A stretch of 19,617 bases of DNA, from positions 1-19,617 of the forward strand of contig JAJYPA010000101.1 of NCBI GenBank assembly GCA_021795795.1. The letters are read 5' to 3'. A program made the translations under genes and the position numbers. Below the pieces are notes generated by a model. The model was not told the origin of the DNA. It made no database searches and saw only the letters and a program-made list of their open reading frames with translations. Shown here in pieces: positions 7,818-15,554 of this stretch (within the stretch, counting starts at the first letter, position 1; each line of letters starts with the position of its first letter). The DNA comes from Pseudomonadota bacterium (GTDB taxonomy: Bacteria > Pseudomonadota > Gammaproteobacteria > Halothiobacillales > Halothiobacillaceae).

Positions 7818-7941
7818 GACACACCTCCATATCGTTCACTGATAGTTCATAGCGCCATTTGCGCACCACGTTGTTTGTTGACCATTTGCATTCAGCTTGT
7901 ACGCGAGGTTGCCACTCTGCGATTGTCAAAACAGATACTTG

Positions 7942-9081
7942 CTACTTTTGTATAAGTCCTTGCATCTTGCTGTAACGCGCAACCTCGTGATATCCCACTT
8001 CGAGCAAAGCGAATACGACAGCCCAACCAATTGCGCCAAGCAAGATATAATTTAAGTCATAAGGAAGAGATGGAACATTATCCCAAATGGTGTGCAGAGC
8101 TACGGGTATGGAAAAAACCGCCAAAAACCGCCAATCGATCAGAGTTTCAACTATGGTATTATGTTTCTTTCGCCGTAACCAGAATATTCCACCGCTAATC
8201 GCTGTCCAGATTATGTGACCGAAGGGAGAGAGCATTCCCCGCATGACTATCGAGACTGTTGCACCCCCAACACCATTGTTCAGCAAACTCTGAAAGGCAA
8301 ATCCAGCCGATTCAAAGGCCGCAAATCCAGCGCCTACTGCAGCACCAAAAAGAATGCCATTAAGCGTATAGCGGTAACGCGCGCGATCCAGGGGGCGCGT
8401 GACATAAACTACCGCCAGCAGTTTCGCTGTTTCCTCCACTGGACCTGCGATGATCAGTGACCTGAACCCAATGGCGCTGCCCCAAGTGTAAAAATACAGA
8501 GCCGATAATATAGCGAGAGCACTTCCTGCAATGAGGAATCTAGCCAAGAGCACGATGGAAACGTTTTTAGGGGTATTCCATTCAAAGAAGAGGGCAAGAA
8601 TGGATGTTGGAATGGCAAAAGAGCCTATGATTATCAGACCTGGAATCAGGTTGATATCCGCAGACATTATAAATGTCGCGTAAAAAATAAAGAATGCGCC
8701 AATAGAAAACGAAAATAGCCTAAAAAACAGCCACGGACTGGTAATGTGGGACATGGATGCATTGAGGGTTGGCGTGGTTTCAATAAAGCCAACTGAAGCG
8801 GCCAACTCCACATCGTCGGATGTGTGTCTCTTAAACAGGTGCGCAAAAAAGTGGCGTAGTGTAAACCACTGTTCCTCAGCGAGGGTCAGCTCCTGTTCCA
8901 ACACATTGGGATGGCTAAAAGGAACTTCAGGTCGATGTGGCATAGCGCTGCCACGTGTGCGGCTCAAGATAACTCGTCGAACCATATTCTTGATTGCATG
9001 ATAAATTCCCGCGAGGATCACAGAGATGACCAAGTACAACAGGATGACCAACGGTGCGAGGATTAATGTTACGGTGTTCAT
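7942..9081 (-). CDS. PrsW-family intramembrane metalloprotease
   Basis: This is a 379-residue polytopic membrane protein. PrsW-type motifs are present: GPVEETAKLLAV (EExxK, Glu about 216-217), FAAFESAGFAF (Glu about 257), GHIIWTAISG (His about 289) and ALHTIWDN (His about 330), all within predicted TM helices. They fit the metal-ligand pattern of the CPBP/PrsW superfamily. The first membrane segment (about 5-26) is followed by a cytoplasmic linker of about 85 residues. Known PrsW proteins cleave anti-sigma factors by regulated proteolysis. No sigma/anti-sigma pair is visible here, so the substrate is unknown. The start at 9081 (MNTVTLIL) is preferred because GGAGAG lies 4 nt upstream. An ATG at 9093 would add four residues but lacks a ribosome site. 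It lies downstream of the SLOG gene on the same strand after about 337 bp. Confidence 0.85.
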   Translation of the reverse strand: MNTVTLILAPLVILLYLVISVILAGIYHAIKNMVRRVILSRTRGSAMPHRPEVPFSHPNVLEQELTLAEEQWFTLRHFFAHLFKRHTSDDVELAASVGFIETTPTLNASMSHITSPWLFFRLFSFSIGAFFIFYATFIMSADINLIPGLIIIGSFAIPTSILALFFEWNTPKNVSIVLLARFLIAGSALAILSALYFYTWGSAIGFRSLIIAGPVEETAKLLAVVYVTRPLDRARYRYTLNGILFGAAVGAGFAAFESAGFAFQSLLNNGVGGATVSIVMRGMLSPFGHIIWTAISGGIFWLRRKKHNTIVETLIDWRFLAVFSIPVALHTIWDNVPSLPYDLNYILLGAIGWAVVFALLEVGYHEVARYSKMQGLIQK

Positions 9082-9418
9082 TGTGCTCTCCATAATCTAG
9101 CGGATAGTCGGCGTATTATCCTGATCATCTGACGCTTTGGGATGATTGGCCCTGCGTGGATTGCCGATACTGAACGAAATATCTATTTGACATTCGCAAA
9201 GGCATGCCATTCCTGCCAAAATAGCGTTCTGACCGCAGCCTGAATTGCGGAAAGTCTTGAGGACGTTCAGCGCGCAGCGCTGCAACCCATCGGGCCTCTA
9301 TAACTACTGTTGATGTAACAGGCTGTGACCATTTGGATTCTCCGGCGTAATCCCACCAGTATCATCGACGCTGGTTAGTTCTAGTGCTGAATGTTTCATC
9401 GTTGTCCGTCCGATGTAT
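9082..9418. other. Intergenic gap between SLOG and PrsW genes
   Basis: The gap holds no gene I can support. Two minus-strand ORFs exist. One has 31 residues (9304-9399, ATG, beginning MKHSALELTSVDD) and starts 19 nt after the SLOG stop with only a weak ribosome site. The other (9097-9285) has a poor start and unremarkable composition. No strong hairpin terminator or recognisable promoter was found. Confidence 0.4.
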
Positions 9419-11194
9419 TCAATGAGGTATTTGAGCATCATGGGATTTATGTATTAATGCCCAATTAGCATTTTCTATCAGCGCTTCCAAGCCAAGCTGC
9501 CGGATTAGTTCCTGTTGTTCATTGATAGTGCCCTTATTCAAACGATCGTGCGCGACTTGAAATAATTGCAAATTGCGCCGATATTCTCGTATATCATCTT
9601 CATAGGCCGCAAATTCGTTGTATCCAGAAAGTAGTCCGGCTGCCGCTGTGAATAATGGCAGGAAAAAAGCAGCAATGATGATCAGTTGGTTATATTTCGT
9701 CGACAAATATTTGTAGTGCAGGCTCAGAAGCAATATCAACACGGCACCGAGTAGAAAGGCTATCTTGATGAAACGGGAAGCCCATCTCGTGTTGAAAGAC
9801 ATGCGATATTCGCGGCGTTCCGAAGCATTTCTCAGATATTTACGTTGTTCGTCAATCCATTGGTGCTGCACATAGGTGAGGTCTTCCGGTGAGGGGTCCG
9901 CGTGATAGGTGACGCAGGCTCCCTGTAAAGCGTAGCGTACCCAACCCAGGTTTTGACTGTATCTGCGTAAGTACCGTTGTGATACCAAGTCGGGCAAGCC
10001 GGCTCTAAACCAGGCGCGTTGCACTCTCAGGCCCTCGGCCAGGGCACGGAAGTCCACGGCCTCTGAATTTTTTTGCTCTCGTCGCATTTTCCACACCCGG
10101 AAGAGAATCGCTGCCAGAAACATTTCGTAGACCACCAGGCTCATAAACCCCCATCCCCATCCTATCGGGACCGGCGGCCACCCAGGACCTGCAAAATAGG
10201 TTTCTGCGGTCAGGGCAATCCCAGCCAGGCAGAAGATCCATAGGAAGGAGCGACGCACGTCCTGAACATGTCGCTCCGCGAGTCTACCGGCGCAGGAAAA
10301 ACGACAGCTGAGATGCCAGTATTCCCGTGTAAAAAAATCCTCGCTGGAATCCTCCGAGTAGATTTTCGTGGCGCAGTCATCTTGGGCCATCTCGCCGCTA
10401 TACTCCCTTTCTTGTGTCAGGCGTTTATTGTAGGAATCAACACGGGCAAGTGGGTCTCCGAACTGCTGATACGAGGGTGGGATTCTTCGCTCTATCGTTA
10501 TCCCATGCGGTAGTGGCGCCTCGTGCCTTCGACGAACATGCACGTGATAGACGATGCCGGTCTCCGGGTCGTCCAATGGGTTGCAGACAATGAGATTGTT
10601 CATACGTTGCAAGTCTGCGGGCGGCAGATCAAGATCCTGCGGTCTACCGAATTCGCGATAATTCACTACTTGCGCGGTTCCCCCAATGCCCCGAGCCGGT
10701 TTGCCATCCCAGAGGGCGAACAGGATGTGCGCACGCTGGGCGATATAAATTCCGGCCATGGCATATTGCAAATCACGGTCTGTCCGGGGTGCTTGCGCAT
10801 CCGATGATCTGGAAAGGCGCTCCGGGTCGACCGATGCGGCCAAGGGAACGGTGAAAACGGCTTTCGCCTGATGACAAAGTTCGCGGAAAGCCTCCACAGA
10901 TTCCGGAAAGTCCTTTTTGTATTCTTCTGTGGCAAACGGAAGCGGGACATACAAGGGGATGCCTTTGTCCAGAATAACCCGTGCAAACAGGCGATCTGCG
11001 CCTTCAGCCAAGGAGGATAGGGCCACAAAGGGGGTAAAGGGGTAGGCTTTCTCAAGGGACGTGATCTGTTCAAACAGCCGATCCTTGACTAGCGCAACAT
11101 CCTCCAGATCACGATGGCCGGTCACACCCAAGACAATAGGCAGGCGACCATCCTGTAAACAATGTTGGTCATCCGCTTGGAGCGAACCACCCAT
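9419..11194 (-). CDS. SLOG-domain protein with four C-terminal TM segments (SLATT-like)
   Basis: The protein has 591 residues. The N-terminal half (about 17-180) matches the SLOG (LOG/DprA-like Rossmann) pattern: LGVTGHRDLE (23-29 core), ALSSLAEGADRLFARVI (61-68 core), PLPFATEEYKKDF, and ILFALWDGKPARGIGGTAQVV (162-174 core), the nucleotide-contacting loop. The C-terminal half has two TM pairs, about 317-334/348-367 and 475-493/503-523. The second pair is followed by a long amphipathic helix (YNEFAAYEDDIREYRRNLQL), as in SLOG/SMODS-associated 2TM effectors (SLATT, DUF4231-like). SLOG domains in conflict systems sense nucleotide signals, and the TM module is thought to act on the membrane. The start at 11194 is chosen for AGGGG 9 nt upstream. 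An ATG at 11332 would add 46 residues of low-quality sequence. It is divergent from the Sel1/nSTAND genes. The SLATT label is tentative. Confidence 0.8.
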   Translation of the reverse strand: MGGSLQADDQHCLQDGRLPIVLGVTGHRDLEDVALVKDRLFEQITSLEKAYPFTPFVALSSLAEGADRLFARVILDKGIPLYVPLPFATEEYKKDFPESVEAFRELCHQAKAVFTVPLAASVDPERLSRSSDAQAPRTDRDLQYAMAGIYIAQRAHILFALWDGKPARGIGGTAQVVNYREFGRPQDLDLPPADLQRMNNLIVCNPLDDPETGIVYHVHVRRRHEAPLPHGITIERRIPPSYQQFGDPLARVDSYNKRLTQEREYSGEMAQDDCATKIYSEDSSEDFFTREYWHLSCRFSCAGRLAERHVQDVRRSFLWIFCLAGIALTAETYFAGPGWPPVPIGWGWGFMSLVVYEMFLAAILFRVWKMRREQKNSEAVDFRALAEGLRVQRAWFRAGLPDLVSQRYLRRYSQNLGWVRYALQGACVTYHADPSPEDLTYVQHQWIDEQRKYLRNASERREYRMSFNTRWASRFIKIAFLLGAVLILLLSLHYKYLSTKYNQLIIIAAFFLPLFTAAAGLLSGYNEFAAYEDDIREYRRNLQLFQVAHDRLNKGTINEQQELIRQLGLEALIENANWALIHKSHDAQIPH

Positions 11195-11379
11195 GGCGTT
11201 ATGCCCCTTTTTTTTGGAACGCGTGGTACTCCTTATGCGAACGGGCGTACCCCTCCACCCGCTAAAACCTCCGAACCCATGCGAATCGGGGAGCAATCTG
11301 TTGCAATCCCTTGTATCCGTTGAATGCTCCATGAACGTTCAGATCATAGCTCGACATTATGGGATTGGACACAGTGCAT

Positions 11380-11405
11380 GCAACCCCCCCAAAAGAGGGG
11401 GTTGC
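11380..11405 (-). repeat. GC-stem hairpin element, copy 3
   Basis: GCAACCCCC (11380-11388) and GGGGGTTGC (11397-11405) form a nine-pair stem around an 8-nt loop. The minus strand is identical to copy 1 over 22 bases. It sits in the divergent region between the SLOG gene and the secreted Sel1 gene, 123 bp before the latter's ATG. Position suits an operator or leader hairpin, and there is no T tract. Confidence 0.7.
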
Positions 11406-11527
11406 GCTCCGGCAAAGCCGTTCCATACTGGCAGTGAGTCGTCCTCACGGAACTTAGGGAGGGCCGGCGAGAAAACGGCCTCTTCTCACGCAGTTGCAGA
11501 TGCATCTCCGGACACCTGGGAGGGCAC

Positions 11528-12181
11528 ATGAAGAAGCCCGTAATTTTGGCCGCCACCCTACTGGCACTTGTTACCGTCTGTCCTGCTTTTGCCTTCAAGG
11601 CACTGGACATAGCGGCCAGCGATGGAAATCCGTACGATCTGTCTACTCTGGAAGCGTCTGCGATCCATGGGAATATACAGGCGCAGTTCTGGTTGGGAGC
11701 CTATTATGCCTCAGAGGGCGATCGCGTCAGGGCCATCCATTGGTACCGAAAGGCCGCGCTGCAGGGAGATGCGCGCGCGGAAAACATCATGGGCCTTGCC
11801 TATTACAAAGGTCGCGGTGTGCCACGGAACTACCTCAAGGCCGTCAGATGGTATAGAAAGGCTGCCGAGCAAGGAAATGCTCTTGCGGAAAATAATCTGG
11901 GCAAAGCCTATTACTTTGGGCAAGGTGTGCCACAGGATTATGCCAAGGCCGTCCACTGGTTTCATCTGGCCGCGCAAAGGGGGCTGATAAACGCACAAGC
12001 CAACCTGGGTGACGCCTATGCCCATGGACTCGGTGTGCCGAGAAACATTTCAGAAGCCATTTATTGGTGGAAAAAGGCCGCTGTACAAGGAGGGCGTGTA
12101 GGTAAGTTGGCACAACAAAACATCAATTCCTACAAACACCCGGGCCTGACTGAAAACAGCCAAGCTTATCAAAGGGATTGA
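11528..12181 (+). CDS. Secreted Sel1-repeat (TPR-like) protein
   Basis: This 217-residue protein has a clear Sec signal peptide (MKKPVILAATLLALVTVCPAFA, cut about residue 22). About four Sel1-like repeats follow, of the type AxxxLGxAYYxGxGVPxDYxKAVxWYRKAAxQG (about 40-190), and a short tail. Sel1 solenoids bind proteins or peptides, and this one should sit in the periplasm. GGGAGGG lies just upstream of the ATG. Its repeats resemble those at the C-terminus of the nSTAND protein encoded 178 bp downstream; GQGVPQDYAKAVHWF compares with GQGVPKDYAKAVYWF. The two may therefore share a ligand or contact each other. Hairpin copy 4 follows 14 nt after the stop. Ligand unknown. Confidence 0.85.
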   Translation: MKKPVILAATLLALVTVCPAFAFKALDIAASDGNPYDLSTLEASAIHGNIQAQFWLGAYYASEGDRVRAIHWYRKAALQGDARAENIMGLAYYKGRGVPRNYLKAVRWYRKAAEQGNALAENNLGKAYYFGQGVPQDYAKAVHWFHLAAQRGLINAQANLGDAYAHGLGVPRNISEAIYWWKKAAVQGGRVGKLAQQNINSYKHPGLTENSQAYQRD

Positions 12182-12194
12182 TCACCGGTCTTCA

Positions 12195-12210
12195 ACCCCT
12201 TCTTTGGGGT
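12195..12210 (+). repeat. GC-stem hairpin element, copy 4 (short form)
   Basis: ACCCC (12195-12199), loop TTCTTT, GGGGT (12206-12210). With flanks it reads TCAACCCCTTCTTTGGGGTAT, matching copy 1 apart from shorter C and G runs. It lies between the Sel1 gene and the nSTAND gene. A second tiny inverted repeat, AAACC-GTG-GGTTT, is at 12238-12250. Either could limit read-through, but neither has a T tract. Confidence 0.55.
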
Positions 12211-12359
12211 ATGCTTCACCGAGACGACCCTACGCTCAAACCGTGGGTTTCTTAATGGTTTCCGCTTTTTTAGTGAATGGGGATTGAGACGTTGCCAGGA
12301 GGAGCCGAGGTCCAGGCAGACAGGTCGATTGAAGTTTCCATGCAAAGAGGGTAACGGCC

Positions 12360-15239
12360 ATGAACGAAAAGATGTTCCGTGTGTTTGTCTCTTCGCCCGG
12401 AGACGTGGCGGCCGAAAGGCAGCGTGTCAAATTGGTGGTCGAGCGGTTGAATGGAGAATTCGAGGGCCGTGCCAGGTTTGCCCCGATCTTCTGGGAGGAT
12501 CAGTCCTACTCTGCCCATGCGACCTTTCAAGCGCAGATAACCGAGGCTGCAAGGTGTGATCTCGTATTAGCCATCTTTCGGGCTCGATTGGGTACGCCCT
12601 TGCCCGATGATTGGCCAAAAGTTCCAGGTACGAATCAACCCTATCCCAGCGGTAGCGCCTACGAGGTGCTGACGGCCATAGAGGCCCGCCAATCGGGTAA
12701 GCCTCTGCCCGATGTTTATGTCTTTCGCTACAAGGACGCACCCAATCCATCTCTGGATGCCGCTGACCGGATCGCCATCGAGGCAGAGTGGGAGCGGCTC
12801 AAGAGTTTTTTTGACACCTGGTTCAAAAACCCCTCCGGCGAGTTCATCGCCGCATTCCAGTGGTACCAGTCGACGGACGATCTTGCCCAACAGATCGAGA
12901 AATGCTTGCGCAAGTGGCTGGTAGATCGAGATATCCTTAGCGAAGGGCCTATCTGGGACCGTGCGCTGAACGGATGCCCATTCCCGGGGTTGGCTGCATT
13001 TGATGCCGATCGTCGCTCGGTCTTTTTTGGCCGGAGTACGACGATCGAAAGCGTGGTTTTCCGCCTGCGGCAGGCCAAATTACCTTTTTTGCTGCTCATC
13101 GGCGCCAGCGGCTCGGGGAAATCCTCACTACTGCGAGCCGGCGTGGTTCCAAAGCTGACCACACCGGGCGTCATCCCTGATGTGGATCTCTGGCGGTTTG
13201 CCGTGATGACCGTCGATGGGGATCCCTTTGAGCAGCTCGCCCAATGCCTGCTCACGGATGCGGCCCTGGACTCGGAATTGCGGCAAGGTGCTTTTGGAAC
13301 AGCCCAACTGTTGGCCGAGCAATTGCGGACCAACCACGACACCGCGACGTTGCCTCTGAAAGATGCCCTCGACCGCGCTGCGCAGGCCAAACGTGAGAAA
13401 GACAAATCAGACACCGAACCGAATGCGCGCCTATTGCTGGGGATAGACCAGGTAGAACGCTGGTTTATCGGAAATCTCTCAGCGGAGACGATTCATGCCT
13501 TTGCCGCACTGCTTGGTGCTTGGGTCGAACAATCGTTGGTCACCCTCATTCTCACGCTGCGCAGTGACGCCTACCCGGGCTTTCAGAACATCCCCGCGTT
13601 GCTCCACCTGCGGGAATCCGGAGCCACCTTCGACTTGGTCCCTCCCACGGCGGTGGACCTGGAGGAGATGATCACGCGGCCCGTGGCTGACTGCAGCCCC
13701 CCCCTGGTGTTCGGGGAGTGCGATGGTGGCCAATCCCTCGCCAGCCGTCTGGTAGCCGACGCCCAGGGGGGAGGCGATGTCCTGCCCTTGCTGCAGATGA
13801 CATTGGTGCGGCTCTATGAGGCAGAGGAAACGCGGAAGGACGGAATACTGTCCTGCGACGACTATCACGGCATGGAAGAAGCCGTGACGGAGGCGGCGAA
13901 CAAGGCGCTCTTTAGCGTGGACGAAGAGGCAAGAGGGCAGTTGCCCGCGTTAGTAAAAGCGTTGGTGCAGGATGTGATCAGCGACCCGAGCACTGGTGCG
14001 GCCATGCCCGTCGTCGTGGCCGTCGATCGCGCCGCCTTCGAGCTACAGCATCCCGAACGCCGTGCGCTGGTGGATGCCTTCGTCGCCAACCGACTGCTTT
14101 CGTCGGAGGGGGACGCAAGTTCGCAGCGGGTGCGCCCCACCCATGAGTCCTTGCTGCGCATCTGGCCCCAGGCCAAAACTATTGTGGAGGAGAACGCCGC
14201 CCTGATCCGGGTGGAAAATACCCTGAGGCCCATGGTGCGGGCGTGGAGCGATGCTACGGAGGCGGAAAAGACAGGCTATCTGGATCTCCCCCCCGCCTTG
14301 CTGAGTGGTGCGCAGCAACTCGTAGCCCGATGGGGGGCGGATCTTGACACCGAGATGCGCGACTTCATCGCGCAGGCAGCCGCTCGGGACGCGGAGAAAC
14401 GCGACCGGGAACGCCAGATGCAGGAACAACGCATCCGGGATGCCGAGTCTGTGGCAGCGGCAAATCGGAAAAAATACATATATACCGGGGTTCTTTCCAT
14501 GGGTTTGTTTGCTGCCTTAATCGCTGCAGGAGCCTATTACGAAAATGCAAAAGAAACCAGAAACGCCCTAGGCCTAAATATCGGTTTTGAATATGCCGGA
14601 GTGACGCAGACGAATTATAAGGCGGCTGTAGAATATTTAACTAGGGCCGCAAAAAATGGAGATGACGCGGCACAGTATGCTCTCGGATACTTATATTACA
14701 AAGGCAAAGGCGTCCAACAGAATCGCGACAAGGCCCTTTACTGGTTTAAAAAAGCTGCTGATCAAGGATGGAGTCCGGCAGAAAGTATTCTGGGGGTTAT
14801 TTATGCGAATGGCTACGGCCTCGTGCCGCAGGATTACGACAGGGCTGTTTACTGGTTCCAAGAGAGCGCCAGGCAGGGGGAAGCATCAGCAGAAACCAAC
14901 TTGGCCGTTTCTTATTACAAAGGCAAAGGCGTCCAACAGAACCGCGACAAGGCCATTTACTGGTTTAAAAAAGCTGCTGATCAAAATTATGCTCCTGCGG
15001 AAAACGATCTCGGTACAGCCTATGATGAAGGCCAAGGCGTACCAAAGGATTATGCCAAGGCTGTCTACTGGTTCAAAAAAGCTGCGAATCAGAAATTTGC
15101 CCCTGCGGAGCAGAATCTTGGTACAGCCTACGATAAAGGTCACGGTCTAAAAAAAGATACGCAAATGGCACTCTTCTGGTGGATTAAAGCAGCGCCTTAC
15201 CCAAGGCTGGATAGTCGGAGCCATTACTCAAAGGATTAG
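12360..15239 (+). CDS. DUF4062-nSTAND NTPase with TM segment and Sel1 repeats
   Basis: This 959-residue protein has four modules. DUF4062 (TIR-like) covers about 5-110: FRVFVSSPGDVAAERQ, CDLVLAIFRARLGTP, PSGSAYEVLTAIEA. The nSTAND1-type NTPase spans about 205-605: GCPFPGLAAFDADRRSVFFG, Walker A GASGSGKSS (248-256), Walker B LLLGIDQVE (Asp 363), RSDAYP sensor (401-406), and the winged-helix signature RPTHESLLRIWP (592-603). A charged helix precedes a TM segment (about 706-727, after RKK). At least five Sel1 repeats (about 740-945) follow. RKK before the TM predicts N-in, so the NTPase would be cytoplasmic and the Sel1 array periplasmic. STAND proteins with N-terminal effectors and C-terminal repeat sensors act as immune-type switches in bacteria. 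AGAGGG lies 8 nt before the ATG. DUF4062 enzymatic activity is not established, so output is unknown. Confidence 0.88.
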   Translation: MNEKMFRVFVSSPGDVAAERQRVKLVVERLNGEFEGRARFAPIFWEDQSYSAHATFQAQITEAARCDLVLAIFRARLGTPLPDDWPKVPGTNQPYPSGSAYEVLTAIEARQSGKPLPDVYVFRYKDAPNPSLDAADRIAIEAEWERLKSFFDTWFKNPSGEFIAAFQWYQSTDDLAQQIEKCLRKWLVDRDILSEGPIWDRALNGCPFPGLAAFDADRRSVFFGRSTTIESVVFRLRQAKLPFLLLIGASGSGKSSLLRAGVVPKLTTPGVIPDVDLWRFAVMTVDGDPFEQLAQCLLTDAALDSELRQGAFGTAQLLAEQLRTNHDTATLPLKDALDRAAQAKREKDKSDTEPNARLLLGIDQVERWFIGNLSAETIHAFAALLGAWVEQSLVTLILTLRSDAYPGFQNIPALLHLRESGATFDLVPPTAVDLEEMITRPVADCSPPLVFGECDGGQSLASRLVADAQGGGDVLPLLQMTLVRLYEAEETRKDGILSCDDYHGMEEAVTEAANKALFSVDEEARGQLPALVKALVQDVISDPSTGAAMPVVVAVDRAAFELQHPERRALVDAFVANRLLSSEGDASSQRVRPTHESLLRIWPQAKTIVEENAALIRVENTLRPMVRAWSDATEAEKTGYLDLPPALLSGAQQLVARWGADLDTEMRDFIAQAAARDAEKRDRERQMQEQRIRDAESVAAANRKKYIYTGVLSMGLFAALIAAGAYYENAKETRNALGLNIGFEYAGVTQTNYKAAVEYLTRAAKNGDDAAQYALGYLYYKGKGVQQNRDKALYWFKKAADQGWSPAESILGVIYANGYGLVPQDYDRAVYWFQESARQGEASAETNLAVSYYKGKGVQQNRDKAIYWFKKAADQNYAPAENDLGTAYDEGQGVPKDYAKAVYWFKKAANQKFAPAEQNLGTAYDKGHGLKKDTQMALFWWIKAAPYPRLDSRSHYSKD
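14694..14765 (+). repeat. Sel1 coding repeat, unit 1
   Basis: This 72-bp stretch is identical to 14913-14984 except at two positions. It encodes YYKGKGVQQNRDKALYWFKK and the following AADQ. One diverged Sel1 unit separates the two, so the pattern fits recent duplication of a two-repeat block or gene conversion. Confidence 0.85.
14913..14984 (+). repeat. Sel1 coding repeat, unit 2
   Basis: This is the partner of 14694-14765, matching at 70 of 72 bases in direct orientation. The only amino-acid change is Leu to Ile in KA(L/I)YWFKK. Confidence 0.85.
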
Positions 15240-15475
15240 CAAGACGTTGAAAGTTTTTGCCATGTCAACGAATCTGCTAGGTAAGATTGAAAAATGCAAA
15301 GACGCTGGCAGCGTATAGGATTCCAACTCAATAAAGGAAATCTTTGGGATTCCGAACGCCAACCGAAGTAATGGTGCAACAAATAAGGCAGTTAAACAGC
15401 GGTGTTACTTCAGATTTGAAACCGCCATATGTTACGGAAAAGATGGTGCCGAACGCAACAGATGGAGGTCTGCTT

Positions 15476-15517
15476 ATGCCGGCGCATTTTATGCAAAAAA
15501 ACTGGGCGTTTTTTTAA
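15476..15517 (+). CDS. Possible 13-residue leader peptide
   Basis: ATG to TAA encodes MPAHFMQKNWAFF. GGAGG lies 7 nt before the ATG. The preceding 10-mer CAGATGGAGG (15459-15468) recurs exactly at the HiPIP ribosome site (15538-15547). The ORF runs through the A7C/GT7 hairpin at 15495-15515. The layout resembles a short translated leader, but no run of one regulatory codon is present. It may be chance. Confidence 0.2.
   Translation: MPAHFMQKNWAFF
15495..15515 (+). promoter_or_regulatory. A/T-rich hairpin upstream of HiPIP gene
   Basis: AAAAAAAC (15495-15502), loop TGGGC, GTTTTTTT (15508-15515) form a perfect eight-pair stem ending in T residues. It could be a weak intrinsic terminator or attenuator 40 bp before the HiPIP start. 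The stem has only one GC pair, so strength is doubtful. Confidence 0.35.
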
Positions 15518-15554
15518 TTAATAATATTTATTGTGGTCAGATGGAGGCACTAAA

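Larger units (their letters stand above)
15240..15554 (+). other. Leader region upstream of the HiPIP gene
   Basis: This 315-bp gap has no standard gene. CGTTGA/TCAACG (15245-15250 with 15265-15270, 14-nt loop) follows the nSTAND stop and is a weak terminator candidate. Further right are a 13-codon ORF with its own ribosome site and an A/T hairpin, both listed separately. The last 40 bp before the HiPIP ribosome site are strongly AT-rich (TTAATTAATAATATTTATT), compatible with a promoter or an unstructured leader. Confidence 0.45.

Noticed and set aside
7522..7929. 135-codon minus-strand frame before the PrsW gene end
   Set aside because: Its start is a TTG without a ribosome site. Its sequence lacks protein character, while another frame over the same DNA encodes clear membrane segments.
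9097..9285. 62-codon minus-strand ORF just before the PrsW gene
   Set aside because: It has no convincing ribosome site or domain, and its Cys/Asn/Arg-rich composition looks like non-coding sequence.
11061..11531. 156-codon plus-strand frame over the SLOG gene start
   Set aside because: It is antisense to the SLOG N-terminus. It ends where the Sel1 gene with a real signal peptide begins.
12728..13414. 228-codon minus-strand frame within the nSTAND gene
   Set aside because: It is antisense to DUF4062 and the Walker A region, and is Ser/Arg-rich with no motifs.
14694..14984. Repeats in the Sel1 region as a CRISPR-like array
   Set aside because: The repeats are in-frame Sel1 coding units with coding spacers, not short palindromic repeats with unique spacers.
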